Origin: a bacterium UBA3756
Lineage (GTDB): Bacteria > Bacteroidota > Bacteroidia > Bacteroidales > Bacteroidaceae
Direction of reading: 5' to 3'
DNA length: 8,727 nucleotides
Assembly: GCA_002371695.1 (NCBI GenBank)
Contig: DFGG01000167.1
Coordinates: 1-8,727, forward strand
Positions 1-5,868 of this stretch are shown in pieces. Each line of letters starts with the position of its first letter. Position 1 is the stretch's first letter. The notes under the pieces were generated by a model. The model had not been told where the DNA came from. It did not search any database and worked only from the letters and a program-made list of their open reading frames with translations. Position numbers and translations under genes: made by a program.

Positions 1-27
1 ACGGATAATGTTCCAAAGCAGGATTAG

Positions 28-59
28 GGGACGACTTAAAGTTTGTTAAAAGTAGTCCC
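28..59. repeat. imperfect inverted repeat upstream of the operon promoter
   Basis: GGGACGACTT (28-37) and AAGTAGTCCC (50-59) are complementary at 9 of 10 positions, with a 12-base A/T-rich loop. The hairpin is followed directly by the palindrome CGTTAACG (59-66), not by a T-tract, so it does not look like a finished intrinsic terminator. It could be the remains of a terminator of the gene upstream of the window, or a regulator site for the downstream operon. The rest of bases 1-116 shows no coding sequence. Confidence 0.35.
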
Positions 60-116
60 GTTAACGTTTGAGTGAGAAAAATTGACTGAATTGTGCGGGG
101 TTTCGCTATTTTTTTG

Positions 117-124
117 TAACTTTG
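117..124 (+). promoter_or_regulatory. Bacteroidota-type -7 promoter element (TAACTTTG) of the uronate operon
   Basis: TAACTTTG matches the TAnnTTTG -7 consensus of the Bacteroidota primary sigma factor, and lies 41 bases before the ATG of the first gene. A -33 TTTG is not clear; the best candidate is ATTG at 90-93, with a spacer slightly longer than usual. The same octamer appears in front of two other transcription units in this window, which supports the call. The related repeats ACGTTTGAG (64-72) and ACGTTTAAG (128-136) flank it and may be operator sites. Confidence 0.65.
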
Positions 125-165
125 CACACGTTTAAGACTAAAACAAATTAAATTATCGATAGTTT

Positions 166-1542
166 ATGGAACAAGTGTTTAGTTACATTATCAGTTTGGG
201 TGCTTCTGTAATGATGCCTATCCTGTTTACGATTATCGGATTGTGTATCGGCATGAAGTTTGGCAAGTCGCTCAAGTCTGGTCTCTACGTTGGCGTCGGT
301 TTCGTGGGCCTTGGCATCGTGACAGCCCTGCTGACCAACAATTTCGGCAGTCCGTTGTCGGAGATTTCCCGTCTTTACGACCTACAGCTGGGGGTGTTCG
401 ACATGGGGTGGCCCGCAGCAGCTGCCGTAGCCTACAATACAGCCGTGGGTGCGCTGATTATCCCCATCTGCCTGGGTGTGAATTTCCTGTTGCTTGTTAC
501 AAAATGTACGCGTACGGTAAATATTGACTTGTGGAACTACTGGCACTTTGCCTTTATCGGCGCTGTGGCCTACTTCGTGATGGACCAGTCGCTGGCGTGG
601 GGCTATTTTGCAGCTATCGTCTGCTACATTATCACGCTGGTGATGGCCGACCTGACGGCCGACAAGTTCCAGAGCTACTATGACGATATGGACGGTATCT
701 CCATCCCGCAGCCGTTCTGCCAGAGCTTTACGGCCTTCGCCATCGGCATCAACTGGCTGCTCGACAAGATTCCCGGCTTCTCGAAGCTCGATATTGATGC
801 CGAGGGCCTGAAGAAGAAGTTCGGTGTGCTGGGCGAGCCCATCGTGCTGGGTGTTATCGTGGGGGCCCTGATCGGTGCCGTGGCTCAGCTCGACATCAAG
901 AAGGTGCTCTTCCTGGGTGTGACAATGGGTGCCGTGATGGAGCTGATACCTCGTATCACGAAACTCTTCATAGACGGACTGAAGCCTATCGCTGAGAAGA
1001 CGCAGGAGGTGGTGCAGAAGAAATGGGCCGGCAAGAAGGTGTACATCGGCATGTCGCCTGCCCTGGTGATTGGTCATCCGACGACGTTGGTGGCCTCGCT
1101 GATACTGATACCGCTGGCCCTGCTGATGGCTGTGGCCCTGCCCGGCAACGAGTTCCTGCCGCTGGCATCGCTGGCAGGTATGTTCTATGTGTTCGTGATG
1201 GTGCTGCCCTATACGAAGGGTAATGTGGTGAAGACGCTCATCGTCGGTATCGTGACTGTGGGCATCGGCCTGTGGTTTGTCACCGATATGGCTCCCGCAT
1301 TCACCCAGGCTGCACAGACCGTGTATGCCCAGACACAGGATCCTGCCGCCAAGATTCCCGAGGGATTCCAGGCCGGAGCGCTCGACTTCGCCTCGAGCCT
1401 GTTCGGGTGGGTCATCTATAAGTGCGTCGACAGCCTTGCATACGTGGGTGCTGCCGTTCTGAGCGCCATCACTGTCTGCATGGTGCTGTGGAACCGTAAG
1501 CGCATCGTGGCAGACGAGAAGAGACTGAACACCGAAGATTGA
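166..1542 (+). CDS. PTS galactitol-type transporter subunit IIC (GatC-like)
   Basis: A 458-residue polytopic inner-membrane protein with about ten to twelve hydrophobic segments spread over its length. It is close to the size of E. coli GatC (about 450 residues). Features recalled from the galactitol/ascorbate EIIC superfamily are visible: an FGVLGEPIVLG segment (219-229), a cytoplasmic-looking stretch LKPIAEKTQEVVQKKWAGKK (272-291) and YIGMSPALVIGHP (293-305). In a classical PTS this subunit moves the sugar while IIA and IIB pass on phosphate; neither partner nor HPr/EI is encoded nearby. It may therefore work without phosphorylation, or use partners elsewhere. Linkage to kduI and an ExuT-like carrier suggests a uronate-derived substrate rather than galactitol (inference). 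The ATG was chosen because hydrophobic sequence starts right after it and a promoter lies 41 bases upstream. The last two codons and stop (GAA GAT TGA) lie in a heptamer repeat. Confidence 0.85.
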   Translation: MEQVFSYIISLGASVMMPILFTIIGLCIGMKFGKSLKSGLYVGVGFVGLGIVTALLTNNFGSPLSEISRLYDLQLGVFDMGWPAAAAVAYNTAVGALIIPICLGVNFLLLVTKCTRTVNIDLWNYWHFAFIGAVAYFVMDQSLAWGYFAAIVCYIITLVMADLTADKFQSYYDDMDGISIPQPFCQSFTAFAIGINWLLDKIPGFSKLDIDAEGLKKKFGVLGEPIVLGVIVGALIGAVAQLDIKKVLFLGVTMGAVMELIPRITKLFIDGLKPIAEKTQEVVQKKWAGKKVYIGMSPALVIGHPTTLVASLILIPLALLMAVALPGNEFLPLASLAGMFYVFVMVLPYTKGNVVKTLIVGIVTVGIGLWFVTDMAPAFTQAAQTVYAQTQDPAAKIPEGFQAGALDFASSLFGWVIYKCVDSLAYVGAAVLSAITVCMVLWNRKRIVADEKRLNTED

Positions 1543-1575
1543 AGATTGAACATTGAAGATTGAACATTGAAGATT
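1534..1575 (+). repeat. tandem heptamer repeat GAASATT x6
   Basis: There are six uninterrupted 7-bp units: GAAGATT, GAAGATT, GAACATT, GAAGATT, GAACATT, GAAGATT. The array starts inside the PTS gene and supplies its final Glu-Asp-stop. Because 7 is not a multiple of 3 and every junction creates TGA (1540, 1547, 1554 and on), all three + frames are closed within 17 bases. The complementary strand carries no stop in the array. A related shorter array follows the MFS gene and a degenerate one follows the NrdJ-like gene. Confidence 0.9.
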
Positions 1576-1591
1576 AAAGCATACAACAATT

Positions 1592-2596
1592 ATGAAGAAA
1601 ACGATTCTAACTATTGTAGGGGCAATGGCCCTCTCGCTTTCTGTTGCTCAGGCACAGGAAGCCGACAGGTTTGTTGGAGCACAGCACGTGAAATTCCAGA
1701 CGGCCTGTCATCCGGAAGATGTGAAGCACTATGACACGAAGCTGCTCCGCGAGCGCTTTGTGATGGAAAAGGTGATGGCACCCGACTCCATTCTGCTCAC
1801 TTACTCCCACTACGACCGTTTCATCTTTGGCGGTGCCATGCCGGTGAACAGCACGCTGACTCTGGAGAACTTCTGGGAGCTGGGTCTGGATGTCGACAAC
1901 ACCATCAAGGAGAAGTACTTCTTGTACAATCGTGAACTCGGTGTAGTGAATTGTGGTGCTGGCGAAGGCGTGGTGATCGTCGACGGCAAGGAGTATGCCC
2001 TCTCTCCGAAGGAGGCCCTCTATATCGGTCGTGGCCATATCGCCAAGGACAAGGACGTGAACAAGAAGGTGCAGTTCCGCTCGAAGGATCCGAAGAATCC
2101 TGCCAAGTTCTATCTGAACTCAGCTACTGCCCATCAGCACTACAAGACCCAGTGGATCACACTCGACGGCCGAAAGGGTTCGCTGAAGGCTGCCGTCTGG
2201 GGTCCCGTTGGCTCACTGGAGGAGTGCAACAACCGCACCGTCTACAAGCTCATCGTCAACGACGTGCTCGAGGAGGGTCCCTGTCAGCTGCAGCTGGGTC
2301 TGACACAGCTCAACCCGGGTGCTGCCTGGAACACGATGCCTCCTCATACCCACGGACGTCGCATCGAGGCCTACTACTATTTCAACCTGCCTGACGGACA
2401 GACCATCTCGCACATCATGGGGCAGCCCCAGGAGAGTCGCGTGGTATGGCTGCACAACGAGCAGGCCATCATGAGTCCGGAGTGGTCGATGCATGCCGCT
2501 GCCGGTACCTACTACTACACCTTCATCTGGGGTATGGCAGGCGAGAACCTTTACTATAATGACAAGGACAATATTCCCGTGATTGACATCAAGTGA
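1592..2596 (+). CDS. kduI: 5-dehydro-4-deoxy-D-glucuronate isomerase, exported form
   Basis: KduI converts 4-deoxy-L-threo-5-hexosulose uronate to 3-deoxy-D-glycero-2,5-hexodiulosonate, the step after unsaturated uronates are released from pectin or glycosaminoglycan oligosaccharides. The body matches KduI: MVYSH-like [14 protein letters not shown] (71-84), RELGVVN (114-120), [17 protein letters not shown] (249-265), GQPQESR (277-283) and FIWGMAGEN (311-319). The expected zinc ligands are present as His252, His254, Glu259 and His301. The protein has 334 residues against about 280 for E. coli KduI. Part of the excess is a signal peptide: Lys2-Lys3, a hydrophobic core, and a probable signal-peptidase I site at AQA|QE near residue 21. 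No lipobox cysteine is seen. The next Met is residue 58, inside the conserved fold, so the exported start is the only sensible one. It lies 49 bases after the EIIC gene, probably in one transcript. The enzyme is normally cytoplasmic, so the signal peptide is the odd feature. Confidence 0.9.
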   Translation: MKKTILTIVGAMALSLSVAQAQEADRFVGAQHVKFQTACHPEDVKHYDTKLLRERFVMEKVMAPDSILLTYSHYDRFIFGGAMPVNSTLTLENFWELGLDVDNTIKEKYFLYNRELGVVNCGAGEGVVIVDGKEYALSPKEALYIGRGHIAKDKDVNKKVQFRSKDPKNPAKFYLNSATAHQHYKTQWITLDGRKGSLKAAVWGPVGSLEECNNRTVYKLIVNDVLEEGPCQLQLGLTQLNPGAAWNTMPPHTHGRRIEAYYYFNLPDGQTISHIMGQPQESRVVWLHNEQAIMSPEWSMHAAAGTYYYTFIWGMAGENLYYNDKDNIPVIDIK

Positions 2597-2611
2597 TGGG
2601 CAATCACGGAG

Positions 2612-2634
2612 CTCTAAATTCTAAACTCTAAATT
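2612..2634 (+). repeat. tandem heptamer repeat CTAAAYT x3
   Basis: Between kduI and the MFS gene, CT is followed by CTAAATT (2614-2620), CTAAACT (2621-2627) and CTAAATT (2628-2634). Each unit contains TAA on the + strand and TAG (complement of CTA) on the - strand. With a 7-base period this closes all six reading frames within about 17 bases. The motif differs from the GAAGATT family at the other junctions but has the same period and the same effect. Confidence 0.8.
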
Positions 2635-2642
2635 CATAAAAC

Positions 2643-4226
2643 ATGACACCTGTTACTACTACAAAGATGAGCAACTTCCGCTGGGTCATCTGCGGACTGC
2701 TCTTCCTCGCAACCACCATTAACTACATGGACCGTCAGGTACTATCGCTGACGTGGAAAGACTTTATTGCACCAGAATTCCATTGGAGTGACGGCGACTA
2801 CGGTACCATCACCGGTATGTTCTCGCTGTTCTATGCCATCGCCAACCTCTTCGCCGGTAAGTTCATCGACTGGATGGGCACCAAGAAAGGCTATCTCATC
2901 GCCATCTTCGTATGGTCGCTGGGTGCCGTGCTACATGCTGGTTGCGGCTGGGTAGCCATGACCATCGAGGGCTACGACAGCATCGAAGCCCTGCGCATGG
3001 TGCAGGCCGGAAGCGACGCCGCTGTGGCCATAGCCACCATCTCCGTCTGGCTGTTCCTCAGCTGCCGTCTGATCCTCGCCGTCGGTGAGGCCGGCAACTT
3101 CCCTGCAGCCATCAAGGCCACGGCCGAATACTTCCCCAAGAAGGACCGCGCTTTCTCCACCTCTATCTTCAACAGCGGTGCCTCCGTCGGTGCTCTGGCT
3201 GCTCCTGCCACCATTCCACTCTTGGCCCGCGCCTGGGGCTGGGAGATGGCCTTCATCATCATCGGTACCCTCGGCTTCATCTGGATGGGCTTGTGGATGT
3301 GGCTCTATGAGAAACCGGCCAAGAACCCGCGTGTGAATCAGGCCGAGCTGAACTACATAGAGCAGGACAGCGACATTGCCGAGGTGCAGAACCGCCAAGA
3401 GGCCAAGGAAGAGAAGACCATCAAGATGCTTTCTTTCTCGTGGGCATATTTCATCTTCGGTATTGCCCTTATCATTTTGGCAGTGTTCACCGATCCCATT
3501 CCGCTGTTCTCGCCGTTCTTCTGGATTGGCATCCTGTTGCTCAATCTGCCGTACCTCCACTATTATAAGTTTAAGCAGACCTGGTCGTTTGTAGTCGGCA
3601 AACTGATGACCGACGGCGTGTGGTGGTTCTTCCTGTTCTGGGCTCCCGCCTATTTCTCCGACCAGTACGGCTACACCTCCGACTCAGGCATGGGTATTGC
3701 TCTTATCTTCACGCTCTATGCCATTGTCACCGTGCTCTCCATCGGTGGTGGCTACCTGCCCACATATCTGGTCGAAAAGAAGGGCATGAACCCCTACGCC
3801 GGCCGCATGCGTGCCATGTTTATCTTCGCTTGCTTCCCCGTGTTGGGACTCTTCGCCCAGCCTCTCGGTGCCTATAGTGCATGGTGGCCAGCCATCCTGA
3901 TTGGTCTGCTGGGTGCCGGACACCAGGCTTGGTCGGCCAACCTCTTCTCTACTATTGGCGACATGTTCCCCAAGTCCACCATTGCTACTATCACAGGTCT
4001 GGGCACTATGGCCGGAGGTATCGGCTCCATGTCCATCAACCTTGGTAGCGGTAAGTTCTTCGACTGGGCTGCAGAGCAGGGAGCTGCCTTCTCGTTCTTC
4101 GGATTCGACGGTAAGCCTGCTGCCTACATGGTGGTGTTCTGCATTTGTGCCGTGGCCTATCTGATTGGCTGGTGCATCATGAAGACGCTTGTGCCCAAGT
4201 ACAAACCCATCGTTGTGGAAGATTGA
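2643..4226 (+). CDS. MFS hexuronate transporter, ExuT/anion:cation symporter-like
   Basis: A 527-residue inner-membrane carrier of the major facilitator superfamily, probably importing a hexuronate or a keto-deoxy derivative with protons. Visible signatures of the ACS/ExuT group are INYMDRQVLS (26-35) in the first helix, an FAGKFIDWMGTKKGY loop (70-84) between helices 2 and 3, RLILAVGEAGNFPAAIKATA (142-161) in helix 4, and QTWSFVVGKLMTD (312-324) followed by WWFFLFWAP at the start of the second half. Typical members have about 430-470 residues. Two insertions explain the excess: residues about 102-135 before helix 4, and about 262-310 in the central loop, the latter with two strong hydrophobic stretches (264-290 and 291-309) that suggest 14 rather than 12 helices. 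The start could also be Met9 (2667). It is last in the operon, 46 bases after kduI. The substrate is inferred from context. Confidence 0.85.
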   Translation: MTPVTTTKMSNFRWVICGLLFLATTINYMDRQVLSLTWKDFIAPEFHWSDGDYGTITGMFSLFYAIANLFAGKFIDWMGTKKGYLIAIFVWSLGAVLHAGCGWVAMTIEGYDSIEALRMVQAGSDAAVAIATISVWLFLSCRLILAVGEAGNFPAAIKATAEYFPKKDRAFSTSIFNSGASVGALAAPATIPLLARAWGWEMAFIIIGTLGFIWMGLWMWLYEKPAKNPRVNQAELNYIEQDSDIAEVQNRQEAKEEKTIKMLSFSWAYFIFGIALIILAVFTDPIPLFSPFFWIGILLLNLPYLHYYKFKQTWSFVVGKLMTDGVWWFFLFWAPAYFSDQYGYTSDSGMGIALIFTLYAIVTVLSIGGGYLPTYLVEKKGMNPYAGRMRAMFIFACFPVLGLFAQPLGAYSAWWPAILIGLLGAGHQAWSANLFSTIGDMFPKSTIATITGLGTMAGGIGSMSINLGSGKFFDWAAEQGAAFSFFGFDGKPAAYMVVFCICAVAYLIGWCIMKTLVPKYKPIVVED

Positions 4227-4257
4227 AGATTGAAAGAATGAAGAAATAAAGAAATGA
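4218..4257 (+). repeat. degenerate GAAGATT heptamer repeat after the MFS gene
   Basis: Two perfect units, GAAGATT (4218-4224) and GAAGATT (4225-4231), are followed by decayed units (GAAAGAAT, GAAGAAAT, AAAGAAAT). As after the PTS gene, the repeat begins inside the CDS and supplies its final Glu-Asp-stop. Stops occur at 4224, 4231 and 4247, so all three + frames are closed just before the terminator. Confidence 0.75.
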
Positions 4258-4288
4258 AAAGGGGTTCCTCAAACGAGGAGCCCCTTTT
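4257..4288. terminator. bidirectional intrinsic terminator between convergent genes
   Basis: AAAA is followed by GGGGTTCCTC (4261-4270), loop AAAC, GAGGAGCCCC (4275-4284) and a run of five T. On the + strand the 10-bp stem is complete, with one G-U pair (4265/4280). On the - strand the same position becomes a C/A mismatch, so termination should be somewhat stronger for the uronate operon than for the opposing nitroreductase gene. The stem overlaps the last codons and stop of the nitroreductase. Confidence 0.88.
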
Positions 4289-5036
4289 TGATTGTGTATG
4301 GCAGGAAGCCCTGACGTATCAGGGCATCGATGAGCCCCTCCGACATTGCCTCGTTGTCCTTGCGGGTGTAGCGGATATCGGTGAAGACCTGAGCGAGCGT
4401 CTCCTTGTGGTTAATCTCCACGAAGTGACGATTCTCTTCGAGTTCTTCTTTATATTTATAATAGGTGTCGATATCTTGGCCCATGTAGTCGTTGTAGGTC
4501 TCCTGGTGTACGAAACTCTCCAGGGGCAGGCGGTCGGAGAGGGGAGGCTCCTCGTCGGGCCAGCCGACGGTGAGGGTGGCGACGGGCATGACGAGTCTGG
4601 GCAGTCGCAGGATGTCGATGATCTGCTGCGGCTGGTAGACAGTGGTGCCGAGGTAGCAGTAGCCGAGTCCCTCTTCGTCCATGAGGTTGCAGAGCGTCTG
4701 TGTGAAGAGCAGGGCGTCGGTTGCGGCATTGATGAAAGAGAGGAAATTATCGTATCCGGGCTCTGCCTTGCGGCATTTTGCCCAAAAACTGGTGCGGTTG
4801 AAATCGGCACAGATGGTCAGCACCACAGGGGCACCGGTCACCATTGGCTGGTTGAAGTGGGCGGGGGCCAGTTGTTCTTTCATCTCCTTGGAACGGGTGA
4901 CGACAACACTGTAGAGCTGGAGGTTGCCCATGGTCTGGGTGCGTGCAGCTTCGGTGAACAGACGATTCAGCAGTTCTTCGCTGACCTCTCTGTCGGCATA
5001 CTTTCGGATGGTACGACGGGTAAGAATTGTCTTCAT
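4269..5036 (-). CDS. NfsA/Frp-type nitroreductase family flavoprotein
   Basis: A 255-residue soluble protein of the FMN-dependent nitroreductase fold. The family transfers electrons from NAD(P)H to nitroaromatics, quinones or flavins; the true substrate here is unknown. Supporting motifs: RRTIRKYADREV (7-18) at the N-terminus, the FMN-phosphate-binding RxxxRxY pattern; QTMGNLQLYSVVVT (34-47); a GLGYCYLGT segment (123-131); and LPRLVMPVATLTVGWP near 144-159 followed by PPLSDRLPLESFVHQETY, the NfsA-type arrangement in which LPL...VHxExY follows the core. Length agrees with NfsA (about 240). It is transcribed alone, convergent with the uronate operon and divergent from the NrdJ-like gene, with its own TAACTTTG promoter 19 bases upstream. 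Its last residues (KKGLLV) and stop are encoded by the terminator hairpin. Confidence 0.85.
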   Translation of the reverse strand: MKTILTRRTIRKYADREVSEELLNRLFTEAARTQTMGNLQLYSVVVTRSKEMKEQLAPAHFNQPMVTGAPVVLTICADFNRTSFWAKCRKAEPGYDNFLSFINAATDALLFTQTLCNLMDEEGLGYCYLGTTVYQPQQIIDILRLPRLVMPVATLTVGWPDEEPPLSDRLPLESFVHQETYNDYMGQDIDTYYKYKEELEENRHFVEINHKETLAQVFTDIRYTRKDNEAMSEGLIDALIRQGFLPYTIKKGLLV

Positions 5037-5055
5037 ATACTGAGTGATTTGGCTG

Positions 5056-5063
5056 CAAAGTTA
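5056..5063 (-). promoter_or_regulatory. -7 promoter element (TAACTTTG) of the nitroreductase gene
   Basis: Read on the - strand, TAACTTTG lies 19 bases before the nitroreductase ATG, with a possible -33 TATG at 5084-5087 (20-base spacer). The sequence TTTCGTAACTTTG (complement of 5056-5068) is identical over 13 bases to the divergent promoter at 5133-5145. Confidence 0.65.
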
Positions 5064-5137
5064 CGAAATGTTTTTCATATGAGCATATTTTCTGCGCTTT
5101 TTTGCAGCAAAAGTGTGTCATTTTGGAAAACTTTTCG

Positions 5138-5145
5138 TAACTTTG
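5138..5145 (+). promoter_or_regulatory. -7 promoter element (TAACTTTG) of the NrdJ-like gene and folB
   Basis: TAACTTTG lies 22 bases before the ATG at 5168. TGTG at 5114-5117 is a possible -33 element with a 20-base spacer. No promoter is seen before folB, so the two genes are probably cotranscribed from here. Confidence 0.65.
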
Positions 5146-5167
5146 TCGCCGAGAAAATTAATTTAGG

Positions 5168-5839
5168 ATGTTAACAGAGAAGAACAACGAGACGCTGCAG
5201 AGCATTGCGGAAGCATTGGTGGCTGCAGGAACCAAGGCAGGCAAGGTGGTGTCGGGCAATCAAATCATGTCTACGCTACAGAAATGTATCGGCGGTCTGA
5301 CAGACGAAGAGGCTTCAGAACTGTTGGAGTTGTCAGAACAGGCCATAGCTATGAATCGCAGGCCGGCGGTCACGGAGATTCGCCCGCAGGCACTTGAGTG
5401 CGATGTGGTGCGCTTCCAGAACAATAAAGAGAAGTGGGTGGCCTTGGTGGGACTGCTCGACGGCTATCCTTACGAGATCTTCACCGGTCTGCAGGACGAC
5501 GAGGAGGGTATCATTCTGCCCAAGAGCGTGGTGCACGGAAAGATTATCAAGCAGGTGAATCTTGACGGAACAAAGCGCTATGACTTCCAATTTGTAAACA
5601 AGCGCGGCTACAAGACCACAGTGGAGGGACTCTCGGAGAAATTCAATCCTGAGTACTGGAACTATGCCAAACTGATCTCGGGTGTGTTGCGCTATCGGAT
5701 GCCCCTGGAGCATGTCATCAAGCTGGTGGCCTCGCTCTCGTTGAAAGATGAGAGCATCAATACCTGGAAGACAGGCGTGGAGCGTGCTCTGAAAAAATAC
5801 ATGCCTGGCAGCCACGACGAAGAAGAGATTGAGGATTGA
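5168..5839 (+). CDS. stand-alone protein resembling the C-terminal region of class II ribonucleotide reductase (NrdJ)
   Basis: Residues about 70-212 resemble, from memory, the C-terminal part of Bacteroidota adenosylcobalamin-dependent ribonucleotide reductase: RPQALECDVVRFQNNKEKW (72-90), LLDGYPYEIFTGLQDDEEGI (96-115), YDFQFVNKRGYKTTVEGLS (138-156), KFNPEYWNYAKLISGVLRY (158-176) and ESINTWKTGVERALKKY (195-211). NrdJ is about 850 residues; the catalytic barrel with its cysteines and radical site is absent here. The cysteine-rich tail that normally follows ALKKY is replaced by an acidic tail ending HDEEEIED. The first ~65 residues are a separate, probably helical segment with no recognised family. 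Reading frame, promoter and codon use look intact, so this appears to be a functional small protein rather than a fragment. A role in binding or regulating ribonucleotide reductase is only an inference. The final Glu-Asp-stop lies in a repeat. Confidence 0.6.
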   Translation: MLTEKNNETLQSIAEALVAAGTKAGKVVSGNQIMSTLQKCIGGLTDEEASELLELSEQAIAMNRRPAVTEIRPQALECDVVRFQNNKEKWVALVGLLDGYPYEIFTGLQDDEEGIILPKSVVHGKIIKQVNLDGTKRYDFQFVNKRGYKTTVEGLSEKFNPEYWNYAKLISGVLRYRMPLEHVIKLVASLSLKDESINTWKTGVERALKKYMPGSHDEEEIED

Positions 5840-5868
5840 GAAATTGAGAAATTGAGAGATTGAGGGTT
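5825..5868 (+). repeat. degenerate GAG(N)ATT 7/8-mer repeat spanning a stop and a start codon
   Basis: Units are GAGATT, GAGGATT, GAGAAATT, GAGAAATT, GAGAGATT and GAGGGTT. The array begins in the last codons of the NrdJ-like gene, provides its stop (5837-5839), crosses the 20-base gap and runs into the first codons of folB. The two 8-base units shift the phase so that the folB frame is open from 5848 on, while TGA closes the other two. Confidence 0.75.

Noticed and set aside
1..165. Possible riboswitch or small RNA upstream of the PTS gene
   Set aside because: Only one imperfect hairpin, upstream of the promoter and therefore not in the operon leader; no known riboswitch core is seen.
382..1077. 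A 231-codon open frame on the - strand
   Set aside because: Antisense shadow of the PTS gene; His/Gln/Arg-rich composition and no recognisable motif.
2931..3560. A 209-codon open frame on the - strand
   Set aside because: Antisense shadow of the MFS gene produced by its high third-position G/C content; no family signal.
4254..5174. A 306-codon open frame on the + strand
   Set aside because: It lies antisense to the nitroreductase, which has clear family motifs and a promoter. The + frame reads as low-information Val/Gly/Glu-rich sequence, starts within the terminator and would cross both divergent promoters.
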